Part shown: positions 45,467 to 55,018 of the stretch, piece by piece | Position numbering within the stretch: position 1 is the first letter of the stretch | How the letters are laid out: every line of letters begins with the position of its first letter | Assembly: GCA_964389805.1 (NCBI GenBank) | Contig: CAYMFU010000131.1 | Span: 6,554-70,553, forward strand | Reading direction: 5' to 3' | DNA from: JAGTVG01 sp964389805 | GTDB taxonomy: Bacteria > Bacteroidota > Bacteroidia > Cytophagales > Cyclobacteriaceae | DNA length: 64,000 bases | Notes under the pieces: generated by a model | Database searches by the model: none | What the model was told of the DNA's origin: nothing | What the model saw: the letters and a program-made list of their open reading frames with translations, nothing else | Program-made: the position numbers and the translations under genes

Positions 45467-46783
45467 ATGAATTTTTACAGTACCAACCATAGTGCCCCAC
45501 AGGTTAGCTTTCAGGAAGCTGTACTTCATGGCATGCCGCCGGATAATGGCTTGTATATGCCATTATCAATTCCAAAAATACCTGAAGCACTATTAAATGA
45601 ACTTCCCCATTTAAATTTCCAGGAACTGGCTTTTGAGATCAGCAAATTATGGCTCTTGGAGGACATCGATGAGAAATGGTTGAAAAAAATTGTTTATGAA
45701 GCTATTGATTTTGATGCCACTTTATACAAACTGAAGGAAAATATATTTTCCCTCGAATTATATCATGGCCCTACCTATGCCTTCAAGGATTTTGGGGCAA
45801 GGTTTATGGCCAGGTTATTATCACATTTTGTTCGGACAGGATCAAATGAAACGGTAATTCTTGTAGCAACTTCTGGCGATACAGGCAGCGCAGTTGCCCA
45901 GGGATTTTATAAGATACCCGGGATATATGTGGTTCTGCTATACCCTGGAGGGAAAGTCAGCAAATTACAGGAAAAACAGATCACTACCATCGGGGGCAAT
46001 ATAACCGCACTTGAGGTGGACGGAACCTTTGATGATTGCCAGATGCTGGTGAAACAGGCTTTTCTTGACGAAGATCTTAATGATATAATGCATTTAACAT
46101 CTGCCAATTCCATTAATTTTGCCAGATTATTGCCACAATCTTTTTATTATGTATATGCTTATGCTCAATTAAGCCAATACAATAAACCTATAATATTTTC
46201 TATTCCAAGTGGAAATTTTGGAAATATGTGCGGTGCCCTCCTGGCTAAAAAGATGGGAATTCCTATACATCATTTCATAGCCGCCACGAATGCCAATAAT
46301 ATTGTTCCTCAATACCTTGATTCCGGAAAATTTGAACCCAGACCTTCACTTAAAACCATATCTAATGCCATGGATGTGGGAAATCCAAGCAATTTCCCCA
46401 GAATACTTGAATTATATGGGAATAAATATGAAAATGTGATCAAGGATATTTATGGATCGGCATATTCAGATCACATAACAAAGAAGGCGATATTAAATGT
46501 TTTTAATGAAACACATTACCTGATGTGTCCTCATTCGGCTGTTGGATACCTGGGGCTGCATGATTATATGCTGGGTAGGGAAAATGAATATACGGGTGTA
46601 TTTGTTTCCACAGCCCATCCGGCAAAATTCAGCAACGAAATAAATAAGTTTCTGGATTATGAAATTGCCTTTCCACATGGGCTTAAGAGTGTCTTGAACA
46701 AAAGGAAAGTATCTGTAAAGATGAACAGCGATTATGAGGACTTTAAGAAGTTCTTATTAAAGGCCAGCTGGAGAAAAAAATAG
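45467..46783 (+). CDS. thrC: threonine synthase
   Basis: A 438-residue PLP enzyme that converts O-phosphohomoserine to threonine, closing the operon. The N-terminal motif is YSTNHSAPQVSFQEAV. The PLP lysine lies in GPTYAFKDFGARF, and the phosphate-binding loop contains ATSGDTGSAVA. Length and layout fit the long bacterial and fungal-type threonine synthases. No terminator is obvious after it, only an AT-rich spacer. Confidence 0.97.
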   Translation: MNFYSTNHSAPQVSFQEAVLHGMPPDNGLYMPLSIPKIPEALLNELPHLNFQELAFEISKLWLLEDIDEKWLKKIVYEAIDFDATLYKLKENIFSLELYHGPTYAFKDFGARFMARLLSHFVRTGSNETVILVATSGDTGSAVAQGFYKIPGIYVVLLYPGGKVSKLQEKQITTIGGNITALEVDGTFDDCQMLVKQAFLDEDLNDIMHLTSANSINFARLLPQSFYYVYAYAQLSQYNKPIIFSIPSGNFGNMCGALLAKKMGIPIHHFIAATNANNIVPQYLDSGKFEPRPSLKTISNAMDVGNPSNFPRILELYGNKYENVIKDIYGSAYSDHITKKAILNVFNETHYLMCPHSAVGYLGLHDYMLGRENEYTGVFVSTAHPAKFSNEINKFLDYEIAFPHGLKSVLNKRKVSVKMNSDYEDFKKFLLKASWRKK

Positions 46784-46867
46784 TTATATATTATCCTGCA
46801 ATATAAAAACATTTTTTTTATTTCCATATTTATTCATATTCTTGTTAACTAAACGATTATCATTCTG

Positions 46868-48802
46868 GTGGATTTTCTCTTTAATAACCTCAACATCCTT
46901 CTCTTAATTGTAGGATTTGGAATCGTCGCTGTGGCCTCGAGCCATATATCGAAACTTTTCCAGAGGATCCATCTTCCGATCATATCCGGATTGCTATTTA
47001 TTGGAATTCTGTCCGGCCCCTATCTTATAAACCTCATACCTCATGAATCAATTCCAAAGCTGTCTTTCATAAATGATGTAGCGCTATCATTTATCGCCTT
47101 TGCTGCAGGTGCTGAACTATATCTCAATGAACTTAGAAGCCGGTTTAATAGCATCAAGTGGATTACATTGGGACAGATCCTTTCTACGTTTCTCATAAGC
47201 GGAATTGTTGTTTTTCTTATTTCTGACCTGGTGCCTTATATGAAGGACCTTAGCATTATTGAGAAAATATCGATTTCTTTCTTAACCGGCGCCGTTTTTG
47301 TAGCACGCTCTCCAGCCTCAGCCATTGCTGTTATCAATGAATTGAGGGCAAAAGGACCTTTCACGCAAACTGTACTTGGTGTTACCGTTATCAAAGATTT
47401 TATTGTGATCATCTTATTTGGGGTGACCTTGAATATTTCAGAAACACTTATAAAAGGGGAAGAATTCAATGTTTTAGCTGTTTTTCTTATCCTAATTGAA
47501 CTTTTGCTGTCTGCCGGCTTAGGATTTTTACTGCATTTTCTTCTTTCAATGATACTTAAGCTTAAGGTAGAAAAACGTTATAAAACATTCCTGGTATTAT
47601 TTTCCGGATTTGGTGTGTATCAGTTCTCCTACTTTATACGACATATCTCAATTGATCTGATTCACCATGAATTATTTCTCGAGCCATTGTTAATCTGCAT
47701 ATTGGCCAGTTTTATCATTACCAATTATACCAGAAACAGGGCCGAATTTATCAGAATTATCAATGACATAGGACCTGCCATTTATGTAGCTTTCTTTACC
47801 TTGACAGGAGCATCTATGCAGCTGGACGTTCTTGCTGCAGCGTGGCTAGTGGCATTGCTTTTTTTCTTTATAAGACTGGCAACCATCATCATTGGTGCGT
47901 ATGGGGGGGGAATATTTGCTAAGGATCCTCCCAAATTTAACAGAGTAGGATGGATGCCATATGTTACGCAAGCAGGAGTGGCCCTGGGCCTGTCAACTAT
48001 AATTGCAACTGAATTTCCATCATGGGGACCTGAATTTGCTACGGTTATTATTGCGGTAATAGTAGTCAATCAGTTTATTGGTCCGCCCTTGTTTAAGTTT
48101 GCATTGAAATATGTGGGGGAAGACAGAAGCAGAGGAAACCTGTATGAATATGACGGGATCCGGGATGTGCTGATATTTGGTTTGGAAAACCAATCGATTG
48201 CCCTAGGTCATCAGTTATCCAGAAATGGATGGAAAACAAGAATTGTGACATTAAATCCCGCGAAGAAAAAATCAAAGATCAATGGCATAGAGGTGATATA
48301 TTTTGATAAAGTTACTATTGAAAGGTTGAATGACATCAAGGCGCATAATACCGAGGTCTTTGTAATGATGCTTACCGACGAGGAAAACCTCCAGATCTGC
48401 GAACTTGCCTATCAGTATTATGGAACGAATGTGATGGTAGTTAGGCTAAATAATCGTGAGAACTTTGAAAGATTCCATAGGTTGGGTGCACTGATCGTCG
48501 AGCCGGCAACAGCCATGGTTAGTCTCCTGGATCATTTCGTAAGATCCCCTCAAGCGACATCCTTATTACTTGGTCTACAAAAAGATCAGGACACAAGGGA
48601 TGTAGAAGTTTTAAATCCAAATCTTCATGGGGTATATCTTCGAAACCTGCGATTACCTCCTGATGTGATCGTCCTGTCTGTAAAACGGGGAGGTCAAATG
48701 ATCATATCTCATGGTTATACTCGCTTAAGAAGAAACGATATAGTTACTTTTGTTGGATCCATCGAAAGCCTGGATAATGTATCCCTTCGTTTCGGTCGAT
48801 AA
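46868..48802 (+). CDS. cation:proton antiporter with C-terminal TrkA domains
   Basis: A 644-residue monovalent cation:proton antiporter. The first 400 residues hold about 12 spans with SFIAFAAGAELYLNEL and FVARSPASAIAVINEL, the conserved regions of NhaP/CPA-type exchangers. A TrkA-N (RCK) domain (about 421-545, RDVLIFGLENQSIALG) and a TrkA-C-like domain (about 560-644) follow and probably gate transport by nucleotide binding. The RCK glycine pattern is imperfect. The start is GTG. It could use Na+ or K+, and the sequence does not decide. Confidence 0.87.
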   Translation: MDFLFNNLNILLLIVGFGIVAVASSHISKLFQRIHLPIISGLLFIGILSGPYLINLIPHESIPKLSFINDVALSFIAFAAGAELYLNELRSRFNSIKWITLGQILSTFLISGIVVFLISDLVPYMKDLSIIEKISISFLTGAVFVARSPASAIAVINELRAKGPFTQTVLGVTVIKDFIVIILFGVTLNISETLIKGEEFNVLAVFLILIELLLSAGLGFLLHFLLSMILKLKVEKRYKTFLVLFSGFGVYQFSYFIRHISIDLIHHELFLEPLLICILASFIITNYTRNRAEFIRIINDIGPAIYVAFFTLTGASMQLDVLAAAWLVALLFFFIRLATIIIGAYGGGIFAKDPPKFNRVGWMPYVTQAGVALGLSTIIATEFPSWGPEFATVIIAVIVVNQFIGPPLFKFALKYVGEDRSRGNLYEYDGIRDVLIFGLENQSIALGHQLSRNGWKTRIVTLNPAKKKSKINGIEVIYFDKVTIERLNDIKAHNTEVFVMMLTDEENLQICELAYQYYGTNVMVVRLNNRENFERFHRLGALIVEPATAMVSLLDHFVRSPQATSLLLGLQKDQDTRDVEVLNPNLHGVYLRNLRLPPDVIVLSVKRGGQMIISHGYTRLRRNDIVTFVGSIESLDNVSLRFGR

Positions 48803-48882
48803 TGGCATTTATTCAATTCCCGTTTTAAAACTATCGACCTCTACAATCTTTATACATTATTCATAATTCATATTTCTTATTA

Positions 48883-48890
48883 TATCTTTG
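48883..48890 (+). promoter_or_regulatory. predicted -7 element very close to the glyQS start
   Basis: TATCTTTG (TAnnTTTG) ends six bases before the glycyl-tRNA synthetase ATG. If used, the mRNA would have almost no 5' leader. Confidence 0.4.
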
Positions 48891-48895
48891 CGGCT

Positions 48896-50380
48896 ATGAC
48901 AGAAAATATCGCAAGACCTGAAGATAACGTTCAACTGAAAAATATAATTGCTCACGCAAAAGAATATGGATTTGTATATCAATCCAGTGAGATTTATGAT
49001 GGGCTCCAAGCCGTTTATGATTACGGCCCTTATGGTGTCGAATTAAAGAATAATATCAAAAACCTATGGTGGCAGTCTATGATCAAACTGCATCATAACA
49101 TTGTGGGGATAGATGCTGCCATTTTTATGCATCCATTGACCTGGAAAGCATCCGGCCATATAGATAGTTTTAATGATCCCATGGTTGATAACAAGGACTC
49201 GAAAAAACGATATCGTGCAGATGTTTTACTGGAAGATAAGGCTGCTGAGTATGAATCAAATGGTGAACCTGAAAAGGCTAAAGCACTAATTCAGGAAATG
49301 TCAAGATTTCTTGAAAAAGAAGATCTCAAGGCTGTTCATGATCTCATTGTAAATGAGGATATTCGCTGTCCGGTTTCAAATACAGCAAATTGGACGGACG
49401 TTCGGCAATTCAATTTGATGTTTTCTACCCAGATCGGATCTGTAGCAGATGACGCAAATGCCATTTTTCTGAGACCCGAAACCGCTCAGGGTATATTTGT
49501 CAACTTTCTGAATGTACAGAAAACAGCGAGGATGAAGATCCCTTTTGGAATTGCTCAGATTGGGAAAGCCTTCCGAAACGAAATTGTAGCCAGGCAGTTT
49601 ATATTCAGAATGCGGGAATTCGAACAAATGGAAATGCAGTATTTCATCCGCCCTGGGGAAGAGATGAAATGGTATGAACATTGGAAAGAGATCAGGATAA
49701 ACTGGCATAAGGCCATGGGAATTCCTGAGAATAAGCTCAGGTTTCATGATCATGATAAACTTGCACATTATGCTAATGCAGCTGTTGATATAGAATATGA
49801 ATTTTCATTCGGCTTTAAAGAGGTAGAAGGGATCCATAGTAGAACTGATTTTGACCTGGGTAGTCATCAGGAATTATCAAGGAAAAAAATGCAGTACTTT
49901 GACAATGAGATCAGCAAATCATATGTCCCCTATGTGATTGAAACATCTGCAGGGGCAGACAGGTTATTTTTCATGGTATTGAGTAATTCCTTCAGAGAAG
50001 AACAAGTAGGTGAAGGAGATGATAAAAAGACCAGGACTTATCTGAAGATCCATCCTGGCCTAGCACCAGTGAAAGCTGCTATATTCCCCTTGGTTAAAAA
50101 AGATGGATTACCAGAGGTTGCAAAAAAGATATATAATGATTTGAGATTCGACTTTAACCTGATATACGAGGAAACACAATCAATTGGCAAACGGTATACG
50201 CGGCAGGACCTGATAGGAACTCCTTACTGTATTGCTGTTGATCATCAAACACTTGAAGATGATACCGTCACTATCAGGGAAAGGGATACTATGGAACAGG
50301 TCCGGGTTAAAACGGATACCCTTAAAGAGGAAATTGGGAATAGAGTCTCAATGCAGAATATATTGAAAGAAATTATTTAG
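48896..50380 (+). CDS. glyQS: glycine--tRNA ligase, dimeric class II type
   Basis: A 494-residue alpha2-type glycyl-tRNA synthetase. Motifs are EYGFVYQSSEIYDGLQAVYDYG, RPETAQGIFVNF (class II motif 2 region), GKAFRNEIVARQFIFRMREFEQ, and a C-terminal anticodon-binding domain (HPGLAPVKAAIFPL onward). The ATG is the only reasonable start, since the next Met is inside conserved sequence. It precedes der by 55 bases with no clear terminator. Confidence 0.96.
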   Translation: MTENIARPEDNVQLKNIIAHAKEYGFVYQSSEIYDGLQAVYDYGPYGVELKNNIKNLWWQSMIKLHHNIVGIDAAIFMHPLTWKASGHIDSFNDPMVDNKDSKKRYRADVLLEDKAAEYESNGEPEKAKALIQEMSRFLEKEDLKAVHDLIVNEDIRCPVSNTANWTDVRQFNLMFSTQIGSVADDANAIFLRPETAQGIFVNFLNVQKTARMKIPFGIAQIGKAFRNEIVARQFIFRMREFEQMEMQYFIRPGEEMKWYEHWKEIRINWHKAMGIPENKLRFHDHDKLAHYANAAVDIEYEFSFGFKEVEGIHSRTDFDLGSHQELSRKKMQYFDNEISKSYVPYVIETSAGADRLFFMVLSNSFREEQVGEGDDKKTRTYLKIHPGLAPVKAAIFPLVKKDGLPEVAKKIYNDLRFDFNLIYEETQSIGKRYTRQDLIGTPYCIAVDHQTLEDDTVTIRERDTMEQVRVKTDTLKEEIGNRVSMQNILKEII

Positions 50381-50435
50381 ACAGTTGTTTCTCAAGATAT
50401 ATAATTATAAGATTAAAACATCTTAATAACATTAT

Positions 50436-51743
50436 ATGCCCTATACGGTAGCAATAGTAGGTCGCCCGAATGTTGGCAAATCCACATTATTTAACCGGCT
50501 TGTTGAAGAGAAACAAGCCATTATGGATAATGAAAGTGGCGTAACAAGAGACCGGCACTATGGAGTGGGTGAATGGAATGGTCGATCCTTTACTGTTATT
50601 GATACGGGAGGATATGTCACAGGCTCTGAAGATATTTTTGAATCGGCCATACGTGATCAGGTTGAATCTGCCATGAGAGAAGCCGATTTTATCGTTTTTC
50701 TGGTTGACTGCAAGGATGGGCTCACCGATCTTGATAAAGATTTCTCTAAAGTTATCCGGTCGGTAGGCAAACCGGTGTTCCTGACTCCCAATAAAGCAGA
50801 CAACAGTAATCTCAGATTGGCTGCTAATGAGTTTTATGAAATGGGCTATGAAACATTGTACCCCATTTCATCTACCAATGGTTCTGGCACGGGTGAGCTT
50901 CTGGATGACATTGAATCATATTTTAAGGATGAACAAAATGCTGAATCAAGGGATGGTCTGCCTAAAATTTCTATTATTGGCAGACCTAACGTTGGAAAAT
51001 CATCATTGTTGAACGCATTGATCGGAGAAGAACGGTCAATCGTTACAGAAATAGCAGGGACTACCAGGGATTCTATTAATACCCGTTATAATTTATTCGG
51101 AAAGGACCTTCTCCTGATCGATACAGCCGGAGTGAGGAAAAAGGGGAAAGTGAAGGAAAATATAGAGTTTTACAGTGTGATGAGGTCTATAAAAGCCCTT
51201 CAGGAAAGCGATGTCTGTCTCATCATGATTGATGCCACTCAGGGCCTTGAAAGCCAGGACATAAATCTAATAGGATTGGCCAGCAAATATAAAAAAGGCA
51301 TACTCCTTCTGATCAACAAGTGGGACCTTATCGAGAAAGAGACCAAAACTGCTGAAGCGTTCACATCAACAATAGAGGAAAAGCTGGGTCCTCTTAACTA
51401 TATGCCAATAATTTTTATTTCGGTATTGAAAAAGCAAAGGATCTTCAAAGTCATAGAAAGTGCACTCCAGGTATACGAAAACAGGAATCGGAAAGTGCCT
51501 ACTTCCGAACTGAACAAACTCTTACTACCGATTATAGAAAGAACACCACCTCCTGCATTTAAAGGTAAATATATAAAGGTCAAATACATTACACAGTTAC
51601 CGACCCAATCCCCTACTTTCGCATTCTTTACCAATCATCCAAAATATATCAAAGCACCCTATGAAAGGTTTTTGATTAATACCATAAGAAATAACTTTAA
51701 TTTTTCCGGTGTGCCTATCAAAGTTGTATTCAGGAATAAATAG
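50436..51743 (+). CDS. der: ribosome biogenesis GTPase Der
   Basis: A 435-residue double GTPase (EngA) needed for 50S assembly. The first G domain has GRPNVGKSTLFN, DTGGY and NKAD. The second has GRPNVGKSSLLN, DTAGVRKKGK and NKWD. A KH-like domain closes the protein (TPPPAFKGKYIKVKYITQ). Length is normal. It is followed six bases later by the SprT-like gene. Confidence 0.97.
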   Translation: MPYTVAIVGRPNVGKSTLFNRLVEEKQAIMDNESGVTRDRHYGVGEWNGRSFTVIDTGGYVTGSEDIFESAIRDQVESAMREADFIVFLVDCKDGLTDLDKDFSKVIRSVGKPVFLTPNKADNSNLRLAANEFYEMGYETLYPISSTNGSGTGELLDDIESYFKDEQNAESRDGLPKISIIGRPNVGKSSLLNALIGEERSIVTEIAGTTRDSINTRYNLFGKDLLLIDTAGVRKKGKVKENIEFYSVMRSIKALQESDVCLIMIDATQGLESQDINLIGLASKYKKGILLLINKWDLIEKETKTAEAFTSTIEEKLGPLNYMPIIFISVLKKQRIFKVIESALQVYENRNRKVPTSELNKLLLPIIERTPPPAFKGKYIKVKYITQLPTQSPTFAFFTNHPKYIKAPYERFLINTIRNNFNFSGVPIKVVFRNK

Positions 51744-51749
51744 TAGAAC

Positions 51750-52364
51750 ATGACAGAGAAATTCCGGGAATTGATCCGAAAGTATATACCTGAATATGCT
51801 GTCAGCTATTGTGTGGAGAACTGGGAATCAAATCCCTTCAGCTTTAAAGTAACCAGGCAGAGATCTTCTAAGATCGGTGATTACAGATTTAACAAAAAGA
51901 CAGGAAATCATGAAATAACTGTTAATGGAAATCTAAATAGGTTTGCTTTCCTGATTACCTTCCTGCACGAGGTAGCCCATATGAAACAATACCAGATATA
52001 TGGAAATAATCGCAGCCCTCATGGAATGGTATGGAAAAAGATATTTCAGGATCTTATGGAGCCCGTGCTAATTGCCAACATATTTCCTGCAGAGATTCTG
52101 GTACAACTTAAAAAACATATGAAGAACCCCAAGGCATCAAGCCAGAGTGATCCGAAACTTGCCAGACTATTGAGACAATACGACACGGATCAGGAAAACA
52201 AGATAACATACCTCGAAGATCTTAGAGAAGGCGAATCCTTTCAGTTAAATGGGCATTTATACACTAAACTTAAAAAGAGAAGGACCAGGTCATTGTGTAA
52301 GGAAAACAGGACCGGCAGAAAATATCTGATTTCTGAACTGGCTCCAATAATAAAGATCAAATAG
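51750..52364 (+). CDS. SprT-like zinc metalloprotease-domain protein
   Basis: A 204-residue protein with the SprT-like domain. The metal site is H73-E-V-A-H77 in FLHEVAHMKQ, with a third His at about 91 in SPHGMVWKK. The C-terminal part is basic (KKRRTRSLCKENRTGRKY), which fits nucleic-acid contact. Eukaryotic relatives cleave DNA-protein crosslinks, but the bacterial role is not settled. It lies six bases after der on the same strand. Confidence 0.85.
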   Translation: MTEKFRELIRKYIPEYAVSYCVENWESNPFSFKVTRQRSSKIGDYRFNKKTGNHEITVNGNLNRFAFLITFLHEVAHMKQYQIYGNNRSPHGMVWKKIFQDLMEPVLIANIFPAEILVQLKKHMKNPKASSQSDPKLARLLRQYDTDQENKITYLEDLREGESFQLNGHLYTKLKKRRTRSLCKENRTGRKYLISELAPIIKIK

Positions 52365-52382
52365 GGTAAATCCCGGAAGATC

Positions 52383-52958
52383 TTAAAGCTTATCCGGCAA
52401 CCTTCTTTCCATATAAGCAGATATCCTTTTATAAAAAATCATTGGATTCAGAGTTCGCCAATTGTTTATTTGCAGGGTACCTCCAAAACTGATATAGTAA
52501 TCCAGATTGTATTTTTTCCATTCATCATAGATAAAATTATTAAAGTTAACTGCTGCAATCCACCCCTCATCCATATCTTCAAACCACTCTTCATAGTAGC
52601 AATCATCAGAACCATGGAAATTATATACATGCTCACCGATCAAAATATATTTATCTATGCCAAAAGAACTCAAGTGGTCTACCACATTTCTTTTAAGGAA
52701 CATGATGTCATTATTGATTGCATCATTCCATTCCCCAATAAATTCAATAATGCAAAATTTCATTTCATAGGAAATATACAGGATTTTCAGATATAGTGTT
52801 TCTGATCCTATATAATCCCAGGCAGGATCAATATAATAATTATAGATAGCATCGCTGTAGCTATCATAGTTATACTCCTTCCCATAAAAGGGTGAACCCT
52901 CATCTTTCGATGAATCGTACAATCTCAACCAACGATAATACGGCTCTATTTCATGCAT
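52383..52958 (-). CDS. conserved hypothetical protein of Bacteroidota
   Basis: A 191-residue acidic, aromatic-rich soluble protein. It has no signal peptide or membrane span. Striking segments are EPYYRWLRLYDSSKDEGSPFYGKEY, split here only for description, and GSDDCYYEEWFEDMDEGW. I recall close relatives in other Bacteroidota, always without known function. Its ATG overlaps the stop of the upstream cytochrome b5-like gene by eight bases, so the two are coupled and may act together. Confidence 0.8.
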   Translation of the reverse strand: MHEIEPYYRWLRLYDSSKDEGSPFYGKEYNYDSYSDAIYNYYIDPAWDYIGSETLYLKILYISYEMKFCIIEFIGEWNDAINNDIMFLKRNVVDHLSSFGIDKYILIGEHVYNFHGSDDCYYEEWFEDMDEGWIAAVNFNNFIYDEWKKYNLDYYISFGGTLQINNWRTLNPMIFYKRISAYMERRLPDKL

Positions 52959-53190
52959 TATCTTCCATTAAATAACCCACTTTTTTGAATTTATTGAATA
53001 CCCAATCATGATGTGGGGCATCTTCTAACTCTTTTGTAAGATCCTGTCCTGACCAATGCTCATAGTGTTTCCCATTATCCCAGCGATTCGAACCCGTAAG
53101 ATCATAGATAACGCCGTTATATGCACACCATACTTCTTCCTTATCCTGGCCATTTCTTAAGGCGAGCTGATGTTTTGAGTACTTTTTCAT
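52951..53190 (-). CDS. small cytochrome b5-like heme/steroid-binding domain protein
   Basis: A 79-residue soluble protein of the small bacterial cytochrome b5-like group (COG4892 type). It has VWCAYNGVIYDLTGS, the His-containing GKHYEHWSGQDL (H42, H45) and APHHD (H60, H61), which fit heme ligands. The HPGG of eukaryotic cytochrome b5 is absent, as is usual in this group. It is coupled to the downstream conserved hypothetical gene. The role is unknown. Confidence 0.82.
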   Translation of the reverse strand: MKKYSKHQLALRNGQDKEEVWCAYNGVIYDLTGSNRWDNGKHYEHWSGQDLTKELEDAPHHDWVFNKFKKVGYLMEDNA

Positions 53191-53413
53191 TTCCCTAAAA
53201 TAAAAACAAACCGGCTAATTATCGATGGGGATTTATGTTATGTATTTAATATCATCATTCATAATCACAATTGATAAATACCAAGCTGCAAAATTAATGG
53301 AGATTTTTGGAAGTTTTTTTTATTGAAGTCATTTATTTTCTTCCTAATTTGGACAGCACTTTATAAAATCCTGATTTAAATAGAATTTGATTTAAAAATT
53401 AAAACACAATAAT
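53191..53413. other. intergenic gap
   Basis: AT-rich divergent spacer between the cytochrome b5-like gene and the cupin gene. No RNA gene, repeat or clear promoter was seen. Confidence 0.4.
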
Positions 53414-53743
53414 ATGCATTTTGAAAAAGGAGTGAAATCAACAATGGTAAAAGGAATTGATTATGTAGAAGGAGGAGTAGCCAGTAAGCAAATTATAAAA
53501 AACAAAGGAGGCAGCATTACACTATTCGCCTTTTCACAAGGCGAGGGATTAAGTGAACACACTGCACCTTTTGATGCTTTTGTAAATGTACTCGAGGGAG
53601 TCGCCGAAATTCTTATTGATAAAAAACCTCACATACTGAAAGCAGGAGAAATGATCATAATGCCTGCTGATGTTCCACATGCATTGAATGCTTCAACAGA
53701 TTTTAAAATGTTATTGGTTATGATCAAACCAGAAATAAAATAA
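53414..53743 (+). CDS. small cupin-domain protein
   Basis: A 109-residue single cupin barrel. Motif 1 is EHTAPFDAFVNVLEG, with one His, and motif 2 is IMPADVPHAL, with one His. The usual second His of motif 1 is replaced (HTAPFD), so the metal site may be incomplete. Such small cupins can bind metal or small molecules. It precedes a membrane protein gene by 45 bases and may be cotranscribed. Confidence 0.82.
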   Translation: MHFEKGVKSTMVKGIDYVEGGVASKQIIKNKGGSITLFAFSQGEGLSEHTAPFDAFVNVLEGVAEILIDKKPHILKAGEMIIMPADVPHALNASTDFKMLLVMIKPEIK

Positions 53744-53788
53744 ATACATAAGCCCAGAATTATTTGCACATCCCGAATAAAAAAATTC

Positions 53789-54991
53789 TTGGAAAATCTT
53801 AAATCATCAAAGCTGGCTTTCAAACTGGGAATAGGAAGTTTGCTTATTGCTGGCATTATTGGATTAATGATCAGATGGCATTATCTGAGTCCCATACCTG
53901 GTTTCATGCATAAAAACTGGCTTCATGCACATTCTCACATTACCTTCCTGGGCTGGGTATTTCTAGGATTAATTGCTCTTATAAACTATTTTTTTCGGGA
54001 TGAAGAGCATTTTCCGCACAAGAAGTTCATATATCTGATATGGCTCACTGTTATTGCCAATATAGGCATGTTAATATCTTTCCCTGTTCAGGGATATGGG
54101 GCAATTTCAATTTTTTTCTCAGCCTTACACATGGCTTTAGGCATTTATGCTTTCATATTGTACAACAGGGTATTCAAAAACCATAAGTCCTTCGGCATAC
54201 AACTTCTCAGATCAGCTTTTATATTTATGATTGTTTCGGGATTAGGACCTGTTGCTTTAGGACCAATTATTACACTTGGATACAGGGATACTTTCTGGTA
54301 TGAATTCGCCGTGTATTTCTATCTGCACTTTCAATATAATGGCTGGTTTACACTCGCCATATTTGGTATTATCTTTCTTTCCATGGGCACGATGAATATT
54401 TCCAGGCTATGGCTTTATATGATCAATTTATCCATCGTTTTGACCTATCTTTTATCTACCCTGGGCATTCGCCCACCCGCGTGGGTGTATTATCTTGGTG
54501 GCTTTGGGGCTTTGCTGCAGATATTGCCCTTTATATACCTTTTTATCCTGATTCTGAAAAACTATAAACTGATATTGCCCACTTCCAGGCCCTTTACGAA
54601 TACCCTCCTTCTGATCTCCCTGATGGCTTTTGAGACAAAATTGTATTTGCAATTCTTTTCTTCTATTCCTACAATAGCGGACTGGGCTTTGCACAGTAAA
54701 AATACGGTTATTGCCTATCTGCATTTCGTCTTGCTTGGATTTGTATCCACTTTTCTGATTGCATGGTGGAATAAACTGATATACCAAGAAGATAATAGAT
54801 CATTTGCCCTGGGAACGTATTTTTATATCACAGGTCTTGCTGCAATTGAATTCACATTGTTGTTTTATGTGGTTGGCATCTTTGAGAGTTATCTTTTACC
54901 ATATCGCCTCTTATTGGTATTCTCGATTATACTGACAACCGGTATTATAATATATTTCGGTACATTTATAAATAGCAGAAAAGACATTTGA
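53789..54991 (+). CDS. multi-span membrane protein, heme-copper-oxidase/NnrS-like
   Basis: A 400-residue protein with about 12 spans. The first loop carries NWLHAHSHITFLGWVFLG with H46, H48 and H50, and a later His-containing segment is YLHFQYNGWF. His in membrane spans next to LGW recalls NnrS or cytochrome oxidase subunit I, which bind heme, but the similarity is only local. The start is TTG (53789), since no ATG fits. It follows the cupin gene. The function is unknown, and a heme-related or NO-related role is a guess. Confidence 0.6.
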   Translation: MENLKSSKLAFKLGIGSLLIAGIIGLMIRWHYLSPIPGFMHKNWLHAHSHITFLGWVFLGLIALINYFFRDEEHFPHKKFIYLIWLTVIANIGMLISFPVQGYGAISIFFSALHMALGIYAFILYNRVFKNHKSFGIQLLRSAFIFMIVSGLGPVALGPIITLGYRDTFWYEFAVYFYLHFQYNGWFTLAIFGIIFLSMGTMNISRLWLYMINLSIVLTYLLSTLGIRPPAWVYYLGGFGALLQILPFIYLFILILKNYKLILPTSRPFTNTLLLISLMAFETKLYLQFFSSIPTIADWALHSKNTVIAYLHFVLLGFVSTFLIAWWNKLIYQEDNRSFALGTYFYITGLAAIEFTLLFYVVGIFESYLLPYRLLLVFSIILTTGIIIYFGTFINSRKDI

Positions 54992-55018
54992 AATCAGCTT
55001 TATTAATTTCCTTTAAAA

